In this document: piece after piece, positions 16,488 to 25,205 of the stretch | How positions within the stretch are numbered: the stretch's first letter is position 1 | Layout of the letters: each line of letters starts with the position of its first letter | Assembly: GCA_964430935.1 (NCBI GenBank) | Contig: CAYSHK010000053.1 | Location: forward strand, 1 to 64,000 | DNA from: Thermopetrobacter sp964430935 | Lineage (GTDB): Bacteria; Pseudomonadota; Alphaproteobacteria; Rhizobiales; Aestuariivirgaceae | DNA: 64,000 bases | Direction: 5' to 3' | Notes under the pieces: generated by a model | What the model was told of the DNA's origin: nothing | The model's database searches: none | The model's input: only the letters and a program-made list of their open reading frames with translations | Position numbers and translations under genes: made by a program

Positions 16488-17987
16488 TCAGGACCGTGCG
16501 TTCAGGCCAGAGAGCGTCTCCCGCTCCATCTCCCGGATGGTCTCGGCGAGGAGCCGCACGCCGGGTTCTATGCGTTCGGTGGGAATGGCCGAGAAACCGA
16601 GGCGGAAGCGGTTGCGCGGCCGCTTCCGCGCGCCGTAGTAGACGCTTCCCGGTTCGATGAGGAGGCTTCTCTCCCGCGCGGCATCGCGCAGGCGCATGTC
16701 GTCCAGCCAGTCCGGCCCCTGCACCCAGAAGGCGGAGCCGCCGAAACCCGGCGCCTCCGTCGAATCCGGAAGGTGCCTATGCAGGGCGTCGCCCATGATC
16801 TCCCACCGTTCGCGCAGCACCCGGTGCATGCGCCGCACGAGCGTGTCGTAGTGGCCGAGCGACAGGAAGAGGGCCACGGTGCGCTGGTTGATGGATGGCG
16901 GGTGCCGTACCATGAGCCGCCGCATGGCGCGGGCCTCCTCGATGAGGCGGGAGGGGGCGACCATGAAACCCAGACGCAGGCCGGGGAAGAGGCTCTTGGA
17001 GAGCGAGCCGACGTAGACGACGCGGCCTTCGTCGTCGAGCGACTTCAGGGCGGGGCAGGGTTCGTTGACGTAGTTGGCCTCGAATTCGTAGTCGTCCTCG
17101 ATCACGATGAAATCGTGCTCGCAGGCCGCCTCGAGCAGGGCCATGCGCTTCTCCAGCGGCATGGTGACGGTGGTCGGGAACTGGTGCGAGGGCGTGACGT
17201 AGACCAGATCGCAGGCGTCCAGACCGTCCAGGGAAACGCCGTCCTCGCCGACCGGGAGAAGCCGGATCCTGCGGGTGCGCAGGGCGAAGATGCTGCGTCC
17301 GTCCGCATATCCGGGCTCCTCCATGCCGACGGTGGTGTCCGGCCCCACGAGCAGATCGGCCAGAAGGGCGAGGGCGTGCTGGGCGCCGAGGGTGACGAGG
17401 ATCTGGCTGTCGCGGGCCATGATGCCGCGCCGGGGCAGAATGCGTCTGCGGATCTGTTCGATGAGGAGTGGATCGTCGATTTCCGGGCTGTCCTTGATCC
17501 AGTTGGACAGAAAACGGCGGCCGAGCGCCTGCCTGGCGCATTCGCGCCATTCCGCGAGCGGGAAGAAATCCTCGTCCACCTGTCCGTAGATGAAGGGATA
17601 ACGGTAGTCCGCCCAGTCCACCGGCTTGCGCACGAGATCCTGGCTGCCGGGGCGCATGCGGAAGCGCTGCTCCCAGTCGATGGAGCACGCCACGGGCCGG
17701 GAATGCCCGCCCCGCGGAGGACGGGGGCGGACGGTGAAGGCCTTGTCCGACACGAAATAGCCGGAGCGCTCCCGGGCGACGAGGTATCCGTCGTCGAGCA
17801 GACTCTGATACGCGAGCACGACGGTATTGCGGGAGACACCGAGAAGGCGGGCCATCTTGCGGGTCGAGGGGATGGGCTCGTCGCGGGCGAGCTGACCGTC
17901 GAGTATGGCCGAGACCAGCGCCTCGCGGATCTGCGCCTGCAGCGAAAGATGACTGTCCTTGCGGATGTGTATCAGCCAGTCCCGCAT
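16488..17987 (-). CDS. MocR-family (GntR/aminotransferase fusion) regulator
   Basis: 499-residue transcription regulator. Residues about 10-75 form a GntR winged helix (QIREALVSAILDGQLA, PSTRKMARLLGVSRNTV, YQSLLDDGYLVARERSG), followed by a class I aminotransferase-like domain. That domain keeps the PLP features YVTPSHQFPTT, VIEDDYEFEANY and the lysine in VGSLSKSLFPGLRLGF, so it probably binds PLP and senses an amine adduct. The start ATG at 17987 has GGAGGGG upstream; 65 further upstream codons are open but include no helix-turn-helix. It is divergent from agmatinase and upstream of ald, so control of both is plausible. Confidence 0.9.
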   Translation of the reverse strand: MRDWLIHIRKDSHLSLQAQIREALVSAILDGQLARDEPIPSTRKMARLLGVSRNTVVLAYQSLLDDGYLVARERSGYFVSDKAFTVRPRPPRGGHSRPVACSIDWEQRFRMRPGSQDLVRKPVDWADYRYPFIYGQVDEDFFPLAEWRECARQALGRRFLSNWIKDSPEIDDPLLIEQIRRRILPRRGIMARDSQILVTLGAQHALALLADLLVGPDTTVGMEEPGYADGRSIFALRTRRIRLLPVGEDGVSLDGLDACDLVYVTPSHQFPTTVTMPLEKRMALLEAACEHDFIVIEDDYEFEANYVNEPCPALKSLDDEGRVVYVGSLSKSLFPGLRLGFMVAPSRLIEEARAMRRLMVRHPPSINQRTVALFLSLGHYDTLVRRMHRVLRERWEIMGDALHRHLPDSTEAPGFGGSAFWVQGPDWLDDMRLRDAARERSLLIEPGSVYYGARKRPRNRFRLGFSAIPTERIEPGVRLLAETIREMERETLSGLNARS

Positions 17988-18019
17988 GTCCCCTCCGGTT
18001 TCCGTCGAGCCAGGGTCCG

Positions 18020-18175
18020 GTCCGGACGTTTCCGCAAACGTCGGACTGGCTCCATGATAGGGCCAGCGACGAGACACGTCAAAGTAGTGTATAAGGTGTA
18101 TCGCGCAGGTGTCACCCGCCATGGGTGTGACGATCCTCCGTGGGACTTGACAGCCGCGGTGGCAGACGGGACCTT
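18020..18175 (+). promoter_or_regulatory. Operator and promoter region upstream of agmatinase
   Basis: In the divergent MocR/agmatinase gap there is a perfect inverted repeat GACGTTT-CCGC-AAACGTC (18025-18042), a direct repeat of GTGTAT (18087-18092 and 18096-18101, nine-base pitch), an imperfect inverted repeat GTCACCC/GGGTGTGAC (18111-18131), and a perfect -35 TTGACA at 18147-18152. The -10 at the right spacing (GACCTT, 18170-18175) is poor, which fits an activator-dependent promoter. Which element binds MocR is not known. Confidence 0.45.
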
Positions 18176-18217
18176 GCCGCACCGGCGTCCCAATTCTGAC
18201 GAAAGGAACGGAACGGC

Positions 18218-19114
18218 ATGGAGCAGCGGGCTTCCTATTCCGGGCATGCGACCTTCATGCGCCGGCCGGCCTCCGGATCATGGGAGGGAACCGACCTGGT
18301 GGTGGCGGGCGTGCCCTTCGACGTGGCGACGACGAACCGGCCGGGGGCGCGGTTCGGTCCGCGGGCCATCCGCGAGCAGTCGCTGCAATTGGACTGGGGG
18401 CCGATATGGCCCTGGGGCTTCGATCCGTTCGAGCGGTTGCGGGTCGTCGATTCCGGTGACGTGGACTGGGACTGGGGGCGGCCGCAGGACATGGCCCCGG
18501 CGGTGTTAGGCCATGTCGGGCGGATTCTGGACGCGGGCGCCCTGCCGCTCGTGTTCGGTGGGGATCATTATGTGACATTGCCGGTGCTGCGCGCCCTGGC
18601 GGAGCGGCACGGCCCCGTGGCGCTGGTGCATTTCGATGCGCACCGGGATGTCGAGACCGGAGCGGGCGAGGGACGCATAGACCACGGAATCGTGTTCTCC
18701 GAGGCTCTTGCGGAAGGGCTGCTGGTCGAGGAGGCCTGCGTGCAGATCGGCATCCGCACCGTCTTCGAGGGCGAGACGGGTTCGGCCATGACGGTTCTGG
18801 ACGCCGGGCGGGTCCACGCCATGGAACCGGAGGAGGTGGCGCGCACCATCCGGGAGGTGGTCGGCGGGCGGCCCGTCCATGTGACCTTCGACATCGACTG
18901 TCTGGATCCCGCCTTCGCCCCCGGGACGGGCACCCCGGTTCCGGGCGGCCTGAGCACCCATCAGGCCCGCTCCGTCCTGTGGCGGCTGCGGGGGCTGCGC
19001 TTCGCCGGCTTCGACATCATGGAAGTCGCCCCCGCCTACGATCCGGCCGGCATCACCGCCCTTGCGGCGGCCACCCTCGCCGTGGATTTCTGCTGCCTCG
19101 CCGCTGGAGAATAG
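18218..19114 (+). CDS. speB: Agmatinase-family ureohydrolase
   Basis: 298-residue Mn-dependent ureohydrolase, likely splitting agmatine into putrescine and urea. All metal-ligand motifs are present: VFGGDHYVTLPVL (His117), LVHFDAHRDVETG and TFDIDCLDPAFAPGTGTP. The PVPGGLS and EVAPAYDPAGITAL segments fit the agmatinase branch rather than arginase. A guanidino acid hydrolase cannot be ruled out. The ribosome-binding site AAAGGAACGG precedes the ATG. It lies next to the MocR regulator and the PuuB/PuuA genes, so its product putrescine could enter breakdown directly. Confidence 0.85.
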   Translation: MEQRASYSGHATFMRRPASGSWEGTDLVVAGVPFDVATTNRPGARFGPRAIREQSLQLDWGPIWPWGFDPFERLRVVDSGDVDWDWGRPQDMAPAVLGHVGRILDAGALPLVFGGDHYVTLPVLRALAERHGPVALVHFDAHRDVETGAGEGRIDHGIVFSEALAEGLLVEEACVQIGIRTVFEGETGSAMTVLDAGRVHAMEPEEVARTIREVVGGRPVHVTFDIDCLDPAFAPGTGTPVPGGLSTHQARSVLWRLRGLRFAGFDIMEVAPAYDPAGITALAAATLAVDFCCLAAGE

Positions 19115-19175
19115 CACGTGCCTTCGGGGCGCTGCGGAATGCAGGGCGGTACGGGCGCGGGCAAACGCCCCACAC

Positions 19176-20471
19176 TCAGCCTATCAGGTCCTTCAGGCGG
19201 TAGTAGAGCATGCCGAGGGTGTGGGCCGGACGGGCGAAGATGCCGCCGGGAAACGGCATGTGGGGGATGCGGGCGAAGAGCTCGAAGCGGTCGTCCGTCC
19301 CCAGAATGTCACCTGCGATCAGGCGTCCCATCATTCCCGCCAGCGCCACGCCCTGTCCGGAATATCCCTGTGCGTGGCGGATGTTTCCGTGTCGCCCCGT
19401 GACGCCCGCGTCCGGGAGACGGTTGTACGTGATGCCGATGTGGCCGCCCCATGCGAAGTCGATCTGAACGTCCTCCAGTTGCGGAAACACCCGGAGCATG
19501 CGGGGGCGCATGTAGGCCGCGAGATTGCGGGGGTGCCATCCGGAATAGGAGCAGCGTCCACCGAAAAGCAGGCGGTTGTCGGAGGACAGCCGGAAGTAGT
19601 CCACGACGAAGTTGGCGTCGGCCACCGCCTCGTCGTGGCGGATCAGTTCGCGGGCGCGCTCCGCGCCAAGCGGCTCGGTGGCGACGATGTAGCTCGCCAC
19701 GGGCATGATGCGCCGGGCGATGCGGGGATACAGGCCGTCGATGTAGGCGTTGGTGGCCAGTACGAGCTGTCCGCAGCGCACCCGGCCGCGTGGGGTGTGC
19801 AGGGTGATGACGGAGCCGTCCTCGAAACGGGTCACGGGCGTGTGCTCGTGGACGAAGGCGCCTTCCTCTTCCGCGGCGCGGGCCAGTCCGAGCACGTATT
19901 TCAGCGGATGCAGATGGCCGGCGCCGGGATCGTAGCTGGCGCCGTGGTAGACGGTGGTGCCCAGGTATTCCGCCTCCAGCCGTTCCTTCGGAACCAGACG
20001 GCAACCCGTGTATCCGAAGCTTTCCAGCTCCCGCAGGTAGTCCTCGAGATGGGACATGTGGGAGGGCTTGTTGGCGCAGATGAGATAGCCCCAGCGGATA
20101 TCGCAGTCGAAACCGTATTTCTCGCCGCGTTCCACGATCAGCCGCTTGGCCTCCTCGGCGATGTCGAAGGCCCGTTGCGCCCCTTCCCGCCCGAGCACCC
20201 GGACGAACTTCTCCATGCCGGGGGAATAGCCGGTGCAGATCTGCCCGCCGGTGCGTCCCGAGGCGCCCCAGCCGACGGGGCCGGCCTCCAGGACCGCCAC
20301 CTCCCTCCCGCCGCGCGCCAGGTCGATGGCCGCCGAAAGGCCCGTGAAGCCGGCGCCGACGATGGCCACGTCCACGTCCATGTCGCCACCGAGCGGTGCG
20401 AACTTCGGGATTTCGGGAATGGAGGCCCGATACCAGGTCATGGAGTCGAGTACGCCCAGCCGGCCCGTCAT
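19176..20471 (-). CDS. puuB: FAD-dependent oxidoreductase, gamma-glutamylputrescine oxidase-like
   Basis: 431-residue D-amino-acid-oxidase-fold flavoprotein. It has VDVAIVGAGFTGLSAAIDLA for FAD binding near residue 35, VGWGASGRTGGQICTGY, the substrate-side LVLATNAYIDGLYP, and GYSGQGVALAGMMGRLIAG at the C-terminus, which is the PuuB/GlpO-type pattern. In the Puu route it oxidises gamma-glutamylputrescine to the aldehyde, releasing ammonia and peroxide. The start at MTGRLGVLDS is 22 bases after the PuuA-like gene, with AGGAGGCAAAGC upstream; the longer frame overlaps that gene and is not supported. Confidence 0.85.
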   Translation of the reverse strand: MTGRLGVLDSMTWYRASIPEIPKFAPLGGDMDVDVAIVGAGFTGLSAAIDLARGGREVAVLEAGPVGWGASGRTGGQICTGYSPGMEKFVRVLGREGAQRAFDIAEEAKRLIVERGEKYGFDCDIRWGYLICANKPSHMSHLEDYLRELESFGYTGCRLVPKERLEAEYLGTTVYHGASYDPGAGHLHPLKYVLGLARAAEEEGAFVHEHTPVTRFEDGSVITLHTPRGRVRCGQLVLATNAYIDGLYPRIARRIMPVASYIVATEPLGAERARELIRHDEAVADANFVVDYFRLSSDNRLLFGGRCSYSGWHPRNLAAYMRPRMLRVFPQLEDVQIDFAWGGHIGITYNRLPDAGVTGRHGNIRHAQGYSGQGVALAGMMGRLIAGDILGTDDRFELFARIPHMPFPGGIFARPAHTLGMLYYRLKDLIG

Positions 20472-20493
20472 GCTTTGCCTCCTCGTTCGCCCG

Positions 20494-21897
20494 CTAGACG
20501 GTGCGCAGGTACCACGCGTAATCCAATGGCGGGATGGTGAAGTGATGGGTTTCCAGTTCCTGCCGGCGGGCGGCGAGATAGGCCGCGGACCATTCGGCGC
20601 CGAAGGCGGCGCGCAGGACCTCTCCGTCCTCGAAGGCGCGCAGGGCGTCCGGCCAGAAGAGGGGAACGGGCAGCCCGTCCTGCGCATAGCCGTCTCCGGT
20701 GACCGGGGCGGGCGGCTCCAGTTCCCGTTCGATGCCGTGCAGCATGCCGGCGAGCACGGCGGCGGCCACCAGATAGGGGCTGGCGTCGGCTCCGGCCACG
20801 CGGTGCTCCAGGCGCAGATCGCGTGCGTCCCCGCCGGGGATGCGGATGGGCAGGGTGCGGTTGTCGCCGCCCCACATGGCCGAGACGGGCGCGTATGTGC
20901 CGGGGCGCAGACGACGGTAGGAATTGGCGTGCGGCGCGAAGACGGCCATGCCTTCCGCCATGGTGTCCACGAGGCCGGCCACGGCGTGGCGCATCAGGGG
21001 GGAGACGGCTCTGCCGATGCGCGGGTCCGTCTCTCCGCCGGCGAAGGCGTTGCGGCCGTCCCGGTCCAGAAGGGAGACGTGCACGTGCAGCCCGCTTCCG
21101 GCGAGGTCCGCGAAGGGTTTGGCCATGAAGGTGGCGATGGCGCCGTGGCGGAGGGCCATCTGCCGGATGGTGCGCTTCAGCAGCACCGCACGGTCGCATG
21201 CGGTGACGGCGTCGGCCACGTGCAGAAGGTTCACCTCGTACTGCCCCGGCGCGTATTCGCTCACCGCCGTTTCGGCGTCCAGCCCCTGCGCGCGTGCCGC
21301 ATCCGCGATGTCGGAGAAGAGTTCGGAGAATTCTCCGAGGTCGTCGAGACCATAGACGTTCGTCGCCGACGGGCGCTCGCCGGAGAGAGGCAGGCGGGCG
21401 GGCAGCACCTCGCCCCGTTCGCCCCAGGCCGCCGCGTCCACGAGATAGAATTCCAGCTCGATGGCCATCACCGGGAAAAGGCCGCGCTCCGCCAGCCGTT
21501 CCTCCTGCCGCCGCAGGATGTGGCGGGGATCGGCGAAATGCGGGCGTCCCCCGGCGTCCGTCATGGAGCACAGCACCTGCCCGGCGGGCTCCCGCGACCA
21601 GGGTACGGGCAGCAGGGTGCCCGGCGCCGCGTGGCAGAAGAAGTCCGGATCCCCGTCCGGGCCGCCATAGGGCAGGGAGGAGACGTTCCGTCCGGTCACG
21701 TCGAGCAGATAGTTCGAGCCCGGCAGGCGGCAGCCCTCCGCATCGCTGCCGAACAGTTTCGCCGCGATCTTCGGCGTCAGGCGCTTGCCGCGCAGCTGTC
21801 CGCTCATGTCCGGGACCATCATCTCGATCCATGCGGCATCCGGGTGCGCTTTCAGGAACGCGTCGTACTCCTCCCGGCTGGCGATGCGGCTGGTCAT
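20494..21897 (-). CDS. puuA: Glutamine synthetase-family ligase, gamma-glutamylputrescine synthetase-like
   Basis: 467-residue glutamine-synthetase-fold ligase, expected to join glutamate to putrescine with ATP. The N-terminal beta-grasp part has MVPDMSGQLRGKRLTP; the catalytic part has AIELEFYLVD, EYAPGQYEVNL, FMAKPFADLAGSGLHVHVSL and RLEHRVAGADASPYLVAAA. The C-terminal adenylylation tyrosine motif of GlnA is absent, as in PuuA. It precedes the PuuB-like gene by 22 bases, a puuA-puuB pair. A second family member starts divergently 111 bases away. Confidence 0.85.
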   Translation of the reverse strand: MTSRIASREEYDAFLKAHPDAAWIEMMVPDMSGQLRGKRLTPKIAAKLFGSDAEGCRLPGSNYLLDVTGRNVSSLPYGGPDGDPDFFCHAAPGTLLPVPWSREPAGQVLCSMTDAGGRPHFADPRHILRRQEERLAERGLFPVMAIELEFYLVDAAAWGERGEVLPARLPLSGERPSATNVYGLDDLGEFSELFSDIADAARAQGLDAETAVSEYAPGQYEVNLLHVADAVTACDRAVLLKRTIRQMALRHGAIATFMAKPFADLAGSGLHVHVSLLDRDGRNAFAGGETDPRIGRAVSPLMRHAVAGLVDTMAEGMAVFAPHANSYRRLRPGTYAPVSAMWGGDNRTLPIRIPGGDARDLRLEHRVAGADASPYLVAAAVLAGMLHGIERELEPPAPVTGDGYAQDGLPVPLFWPDALRAFEDGEVLRAAFGAEWSAAYLAARRQELETHHFTIPPLDYAWYLRTV

Positions 21898-22008
21898 CGG
21901 TTTACCACTGCTTTGGCCCTTGCGGACATGCGATCGGAATTTATGCTATGGCAGGAACTTAGACGCAAAAGGTGAATCTTTGAAGCAGCCAGCGGCCAGG
22001 GAGATTGC
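21898..22008. promoter_or_regulatory. Divergent promoter region between two PuuA-like genes
   Basis: 111-base spacer shared by two divergent PuuA-like genes. It is AT-richer at 21935-21990 than the genes. The plus-side gene has AGGGAG seven bases before its ATG. No clear -35/-10 pair or palindrome was identified. Confidence 0.4.
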
Positions 22009-23358
22009 ATGCCAGGCTTCGACCACGACGGATGGATCCGGGACAATGCCATCGACGAGGTGGAGTGCCTGGTGCCGGACATGTCCGGCGTCCCGCGCGG
22101 CAAGATCCTGCCCGCCCAGAAATTCCTGAAGGGGGTGGCGGGCCGCAGCCTCCGGGTTCCGGAGGAGCTGTTCATTCTGACCGTCACCGGACGCTACTGG
22201 CCGGATCCGAGCGCCACCCATCCGGCCAGCATAGACGTGACTCTGGATCCCGTGATCGAGACGCTGCGCCGTGTGCCGTGGCATGAGAATCCCACCGCCT
22301 CGGTCATCTGCGACGTCTCCTATACCGGCGGCAGGCCCGTGGACATCGCGCCCCGCGAGGTGCTGAAGAACGTGCTGCGCCATTACGAGAAGCGGGGATT
22401 GAGGCCGGTCATCGCGCCGGAGCTCGAATTCTACCTCGTGAAGCGCAATCTGGATCCGGACTATCCGCTGGAGCCGGCGGTGGGGCGCACGGGCCGGCAG
22501 GAGGCCTCCGGACAGGCATACGGCATCGACGCCGCCAACGATTTCGACGACGTGGTGGAGGACATCTACGACTGGTGCGAGGCGCAGGGGATCGACATCG
22601 ACACCATCAGCCACGAGTCGGGGCCCGCCCAGCTCGAGATCAACTTCAATCACGGCGATCCGCTGGAGCTGGCCGACCAGGTCTTCCTCTTCAAGCGCAC
22701 CGTGCGCCAGGCGGCCCTGAAGCATGAAATCTACGCCACCTTCATGGCCAAGCCGCACGAGAACGAGCCCGGATCCGCCATGCACATCCATCAGTCGGTG
22801 ATCGACATGGAGACGGGGCGGAACATCTTCGCCACCGCGCGGGGGCGGCATTCCGCGAAGTTCCTGCACTTCGTGGGCGGTCTCCAGCGCTACATGGGCG
22901 CCGCCATGCCCTTCTACGCGCCGAACGTGAACAGCTACCGGAGGCTGGTGCCCCATTCGGACGCTCCCACCACGACCCATTGGGGCATCGACAATCGCAC
23001 CGCGCCGCTGCGGGCGCCCGTGGCCGCGCCCCAGAACGTGCGGATCGAGAACCGGGTGCCGGGCGCGGACGCCAATCCCTATCTCGCCATCGCCGCCTCC
23101 CTGGCCTGCGGGCTGCTCGGAATGAAGGAGAGGATCCGCCCTTCCGATCCCATCGAAGGATCGGCCTACCGCTACGCCCATACCCTGCCGCTGACCATGG
23201 AGGAGGCCCTTTCGAAGCTCGGGCATGCGAAACCGCTGAAGCAGATGCTCGGGGAGCGGTTCATAGAGGCCTACGTGGGCGTGAAGGAGGCCGAAATGGA
23301 ACAGTGGCGGCGCGTCATATCCTCATGGGAGCGCGAACACCTGCTGCTGAACGTATGA
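22009..23358 (+). CDS. Second glutamine synthetase-family ligase (PuuA-like)
   Basis: 449-residue paralogue of the 20494-21897 ligase. It has CLVPDMSGVPRGKILPA, APELEFYLVK, ESGPAQLEINFNHGD, FMAKPHENEPGSAMHIHQS, the arginine-rich RIENRVPGADANPYLAIAAS and NSYRRLVP. The active-site Glu/His set for a gamma-glutamyl-amine ligase is kept. Sequence divergence from its neighbour suggests a different amine, for example spermidine, an aminoalcohol or a monoamine. The substrate is not determinable by eye. Confidence 0.82.
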   Translation: MPGFDHDGWIRDNAIDEVECLVPDMSGVPRGKILPAQKFLKGVAGRSLRVPEELFILTVTGRYWPDPSATHPASIDVTLDPVIETLRRVPWHENPTASVICDVSYTGGRPVDIAPREVLKNVLRHYEKRGLRPVIAPELEFYLVKRNLDPDYPLEPAVGRTGRQEASGQAYGIDAANDFDDVVEDIYDWCEAQGIDIDTISHESGPAQLEINFNHGDPLELADQVFLFKRTVRQAALKHEIYATFMAKPHENEPGSAMHIHQSVIDMETGRNIFATARGRHSAKFLHFVGGLQRYMGAAMPFYAPNVNSYRRLVPHSDAPTTTHWGIDNRTAPLRAPVAAPQNVRIENRVPGADANPYLAIAASLACGLLGMKERIRPSDPIEGSAYRYAHTLPLTMEEALSKLGHAKPLKQMLGERFIEAYVGVKEAEMEQWRRVISSWEREHLLLNV

Positions 23359-23392
23359 CGGCGCTTTGGCCGCTTGGCCGGCCGGCGAAGGC

Positions 23393-24493
23393 TCATGCGG
23401 GAAGCGGGCCGCACGTGCGGGTGATGAAGGCCAGCGCGTCCTCCGCGCCGGTGAAGATCTCCGGACGGGGGCGGGAACGCCGCAGGCCTTCCGCGGCCTC
23501 CAGCCAGGAGCCGTCGGAGAGCATGGAGGCGGTGACGGGCATGCCGAGTCCCGACGCGGATATCCATTCCTCGAGATCATGCGCCTCCGGCCAGTCGGGT
23601 CGGGACAGAAAGGCGCACGGAGTGCCGTGTGCGACACATTCCGTGAAGGTCCCGTAGCCCGTCTTCGTGAGCACCAGGTCGCAGGAGGCGATCAGGTCGA
23701 GGGCGTCCAGTCCGGCGATCTCGTCCGCCGAGACGGCGCAGGCACCGCGGAGGTTCCGCGGCATGCGATCGGCCAGGATCCATGCCCAGCCCCTGGCGTC
23801 GGGGAGTTTCAGCATGGGGTGCGCGCCACCTATGCCACCGAACGAGACGTAGCACAGACGCGTGTCCGGCCGGGCGCCGATGCGGCGGAGGAGAAACTCC
23901 CGCATGTTCCGCCCCCGGCCCCGGACCAGCGGACCGATGGGGACGACATGGTCCAGGCGGGGGACGGAGCGCCGGGGCGCGGCGAGCAGAAAGGCGGCGG
24001 CCCTGCCGTACGCCTCGACGATTCCGTCGCGTATCCGGCGGACCTCCGCGGTATCCGGAAGGAAGGCGGCCAGGATCTCCTCCCAGTGGAGGGAGCTCAG
24101 TGCGAAGGAGGGAATGCCGGCCCGGGCCGCCGCCGCCGGGCCGATGTATCCCACGTCGCTGACGAGCAGGGCCGCGCCCAGGCATTCCAGCCTGCGGGCC
24201 TCGTGTTCGAGGATCCGGGGCAGGGCGTCGTGGAGCTCCCGGTATCTGCGCAGCGTCGTCCGGACATCCGCCCGCACCGGACCGCGCATTGCCAGTCCCG
24301 GATCCGGCGGGGGCGGTACCGTGCGCAGCCCCGAGACGCCGACGATGCGTTCCGCCAGTTCCGCATTGTGCGCGGAGCGCAGAATTACGCGCCGTGTGCC
24401 CGTGCGTTCCATGGCCAGCCTGACGAGAGGGGCGATCTGCGCCAGATGGCCGTATCCGTGCCCGGAAATGTCGAAGATGATCGTGGAGCCCAT
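23393..24493 (-). CDS. GT-B-fold glycosyltransferase-like protein (MurG/UGT type)
   Basis: 366 residues. The N-terminus FDISGHGYGHLAQIAPLVRL matches the GHGHxxR-type donor-side loop of GT-B enzymes and related sugar-kinase N-terminal domains. The C-terminal Rossmann part has CYVSFGGIGGAHPMLKL and the donor-binding CDLVLTKTGYGTFTECVAHG followed by a PDWPEAHD segment, as in MurG-like transferases. No signal or membrane segment is evident. Acceptor and donor are unknown. It converges on the PuuA-like gene and has no operon partner. Confidence 0.65.
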   Translation of the reverse strand: MGSTIIFDISGHGYGHLAQIAPLVRLAMERTGTRRVILRSAHNAELAERIVGVSGLRTVPPPPDPGLAMRGPVRADVRTTLRRYRELHDALPRILEHEARRLECLGAALLVSDVGYIGPAAAARAGIPSFALSSLHWEEILAAFLPDTAEVRRIRDGIVEAYGRAAAFLLAAPRRSVPRLDHVVPIGPLVRGRGRNMREFLLRRIGARPDTRLCYVSFGGIGGAHPMLKLPDARGWAWILADRMPRNLRGACAVSADEIAGLDALDLIASCDLVLTKTGYGTFTECVAHGTPCAFLSRPDWPEAHDLEEWISASGLGMPVTASMLSDGSWLEAAEGLRRSRPRPEIFTGAEDALAFITRTCGPLPA

Positions 24494-24611
24494 ACGGACA
24501 TGATGTCACCCGTTCCGGGCAAGCGGATGACGGACCGGAGGGTTTTCCGTCATGGCCGGCAGACGGAAGGCCCGGACGGTCCATGTCCGGTTCCGGCGTC
24601 GGAGGCGCCGC

Positions 24612-25205
24612 TCATTTCCCGCGGAGGAAATACTCCTCCTCCGTGAAGAAGAGATAGTCGTTCTCCTTCGCGCCGACGTGGCAGTCGTGGCAGAATTTCA
24701 TGCCGTCCGAGTTGACGCCCTTCGTCATGCCGTATGTGCGGCCGCCGGGCATGATCATCGCATAGCGCCAGTCGGCCGTGGCGGGATTCCAGCCCTTGGG
24801 CATCTTCTCCATGATGTAGAGGGGGCCGGGCACCGCCTTGCCCGTGGCGTCGACCATGAAGGACGGCTTGGCTATGATCCCGCCGACGGGCATTTCCTTC
24901 AGGTCGCGGAATTGGCCGTAGACCCTGGCGGCCACCGCGTTGGCGAGGTTGACCGCGTAGCGTTCGCCATGCGTCTCGGCGATGTAGGGGACGCGCACGA
25001 AATTCCTCCACCGCGTCCAATCCTGCCGAACGGCCGGATGGTCGCCCTTCTCGTAGAGAGCCCGCAATCCCGGCAGCAGCGCGGCGAAGAGACGGGCTGC
25101 CTCCTTTTCGGAGACCGTCTTCCGTCCGGATCCGCCGGCTGCGCAGGGATTGCATGGATTGCCGGAGGCGGCGCAAGGGTTGGCCGCCCCGCCGTCCTCA
25201 TTCAC
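24612..25205 (-). CDS. Cytochrome P460-family domain, frame-separated from its export signal
   Basis: 197 residues in this frame, from a GTG. Residues about 1-27 continue the NPC repeat of the upstream gene (ANPCAASGNPCNPCAAGG). The rest is a cytochrome P460/c'-beta-type domain with YGQFRDLKEMPVGGIIAKPS, GPLYIMEKMPKGWN and a c-type haem motif CHDCH at residues 172-176. Haem c attachment needs export, yet this frame has no signal peptide. The upstream secreted NPC-repeat frame ends at an A9 run, and a -1 slip there fuses the two in one product. P460 proteins oxidise hydroxylamine or bind NO. The family call is good; activity is unknown. Confidence 0.7.
   Translation of the reverse strand: MNEDGGAANPCAASGNPCNPCAAGGSGRKTVSEKEAARLFAALLPGLRALYEKGDHPAVRQDWTRWRNFVRVPYIAETHGERYAVNLANAVAARVYGQFRDLKEMPVGGIIAKPSFMVDATGKAVPGPLYIMEKMPKGWNPATADWRYAMIMPGGRTYGMTKGVNSDGMKFCHDCHVGAKENDYLFFTEEEYFLRGK

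Noticed and set aside
23359..23392. Short GC-rich inverted segment between PuuA-like and glycosyltransferase genes as terminator
   Set aside because: Stem is short and has no T run.
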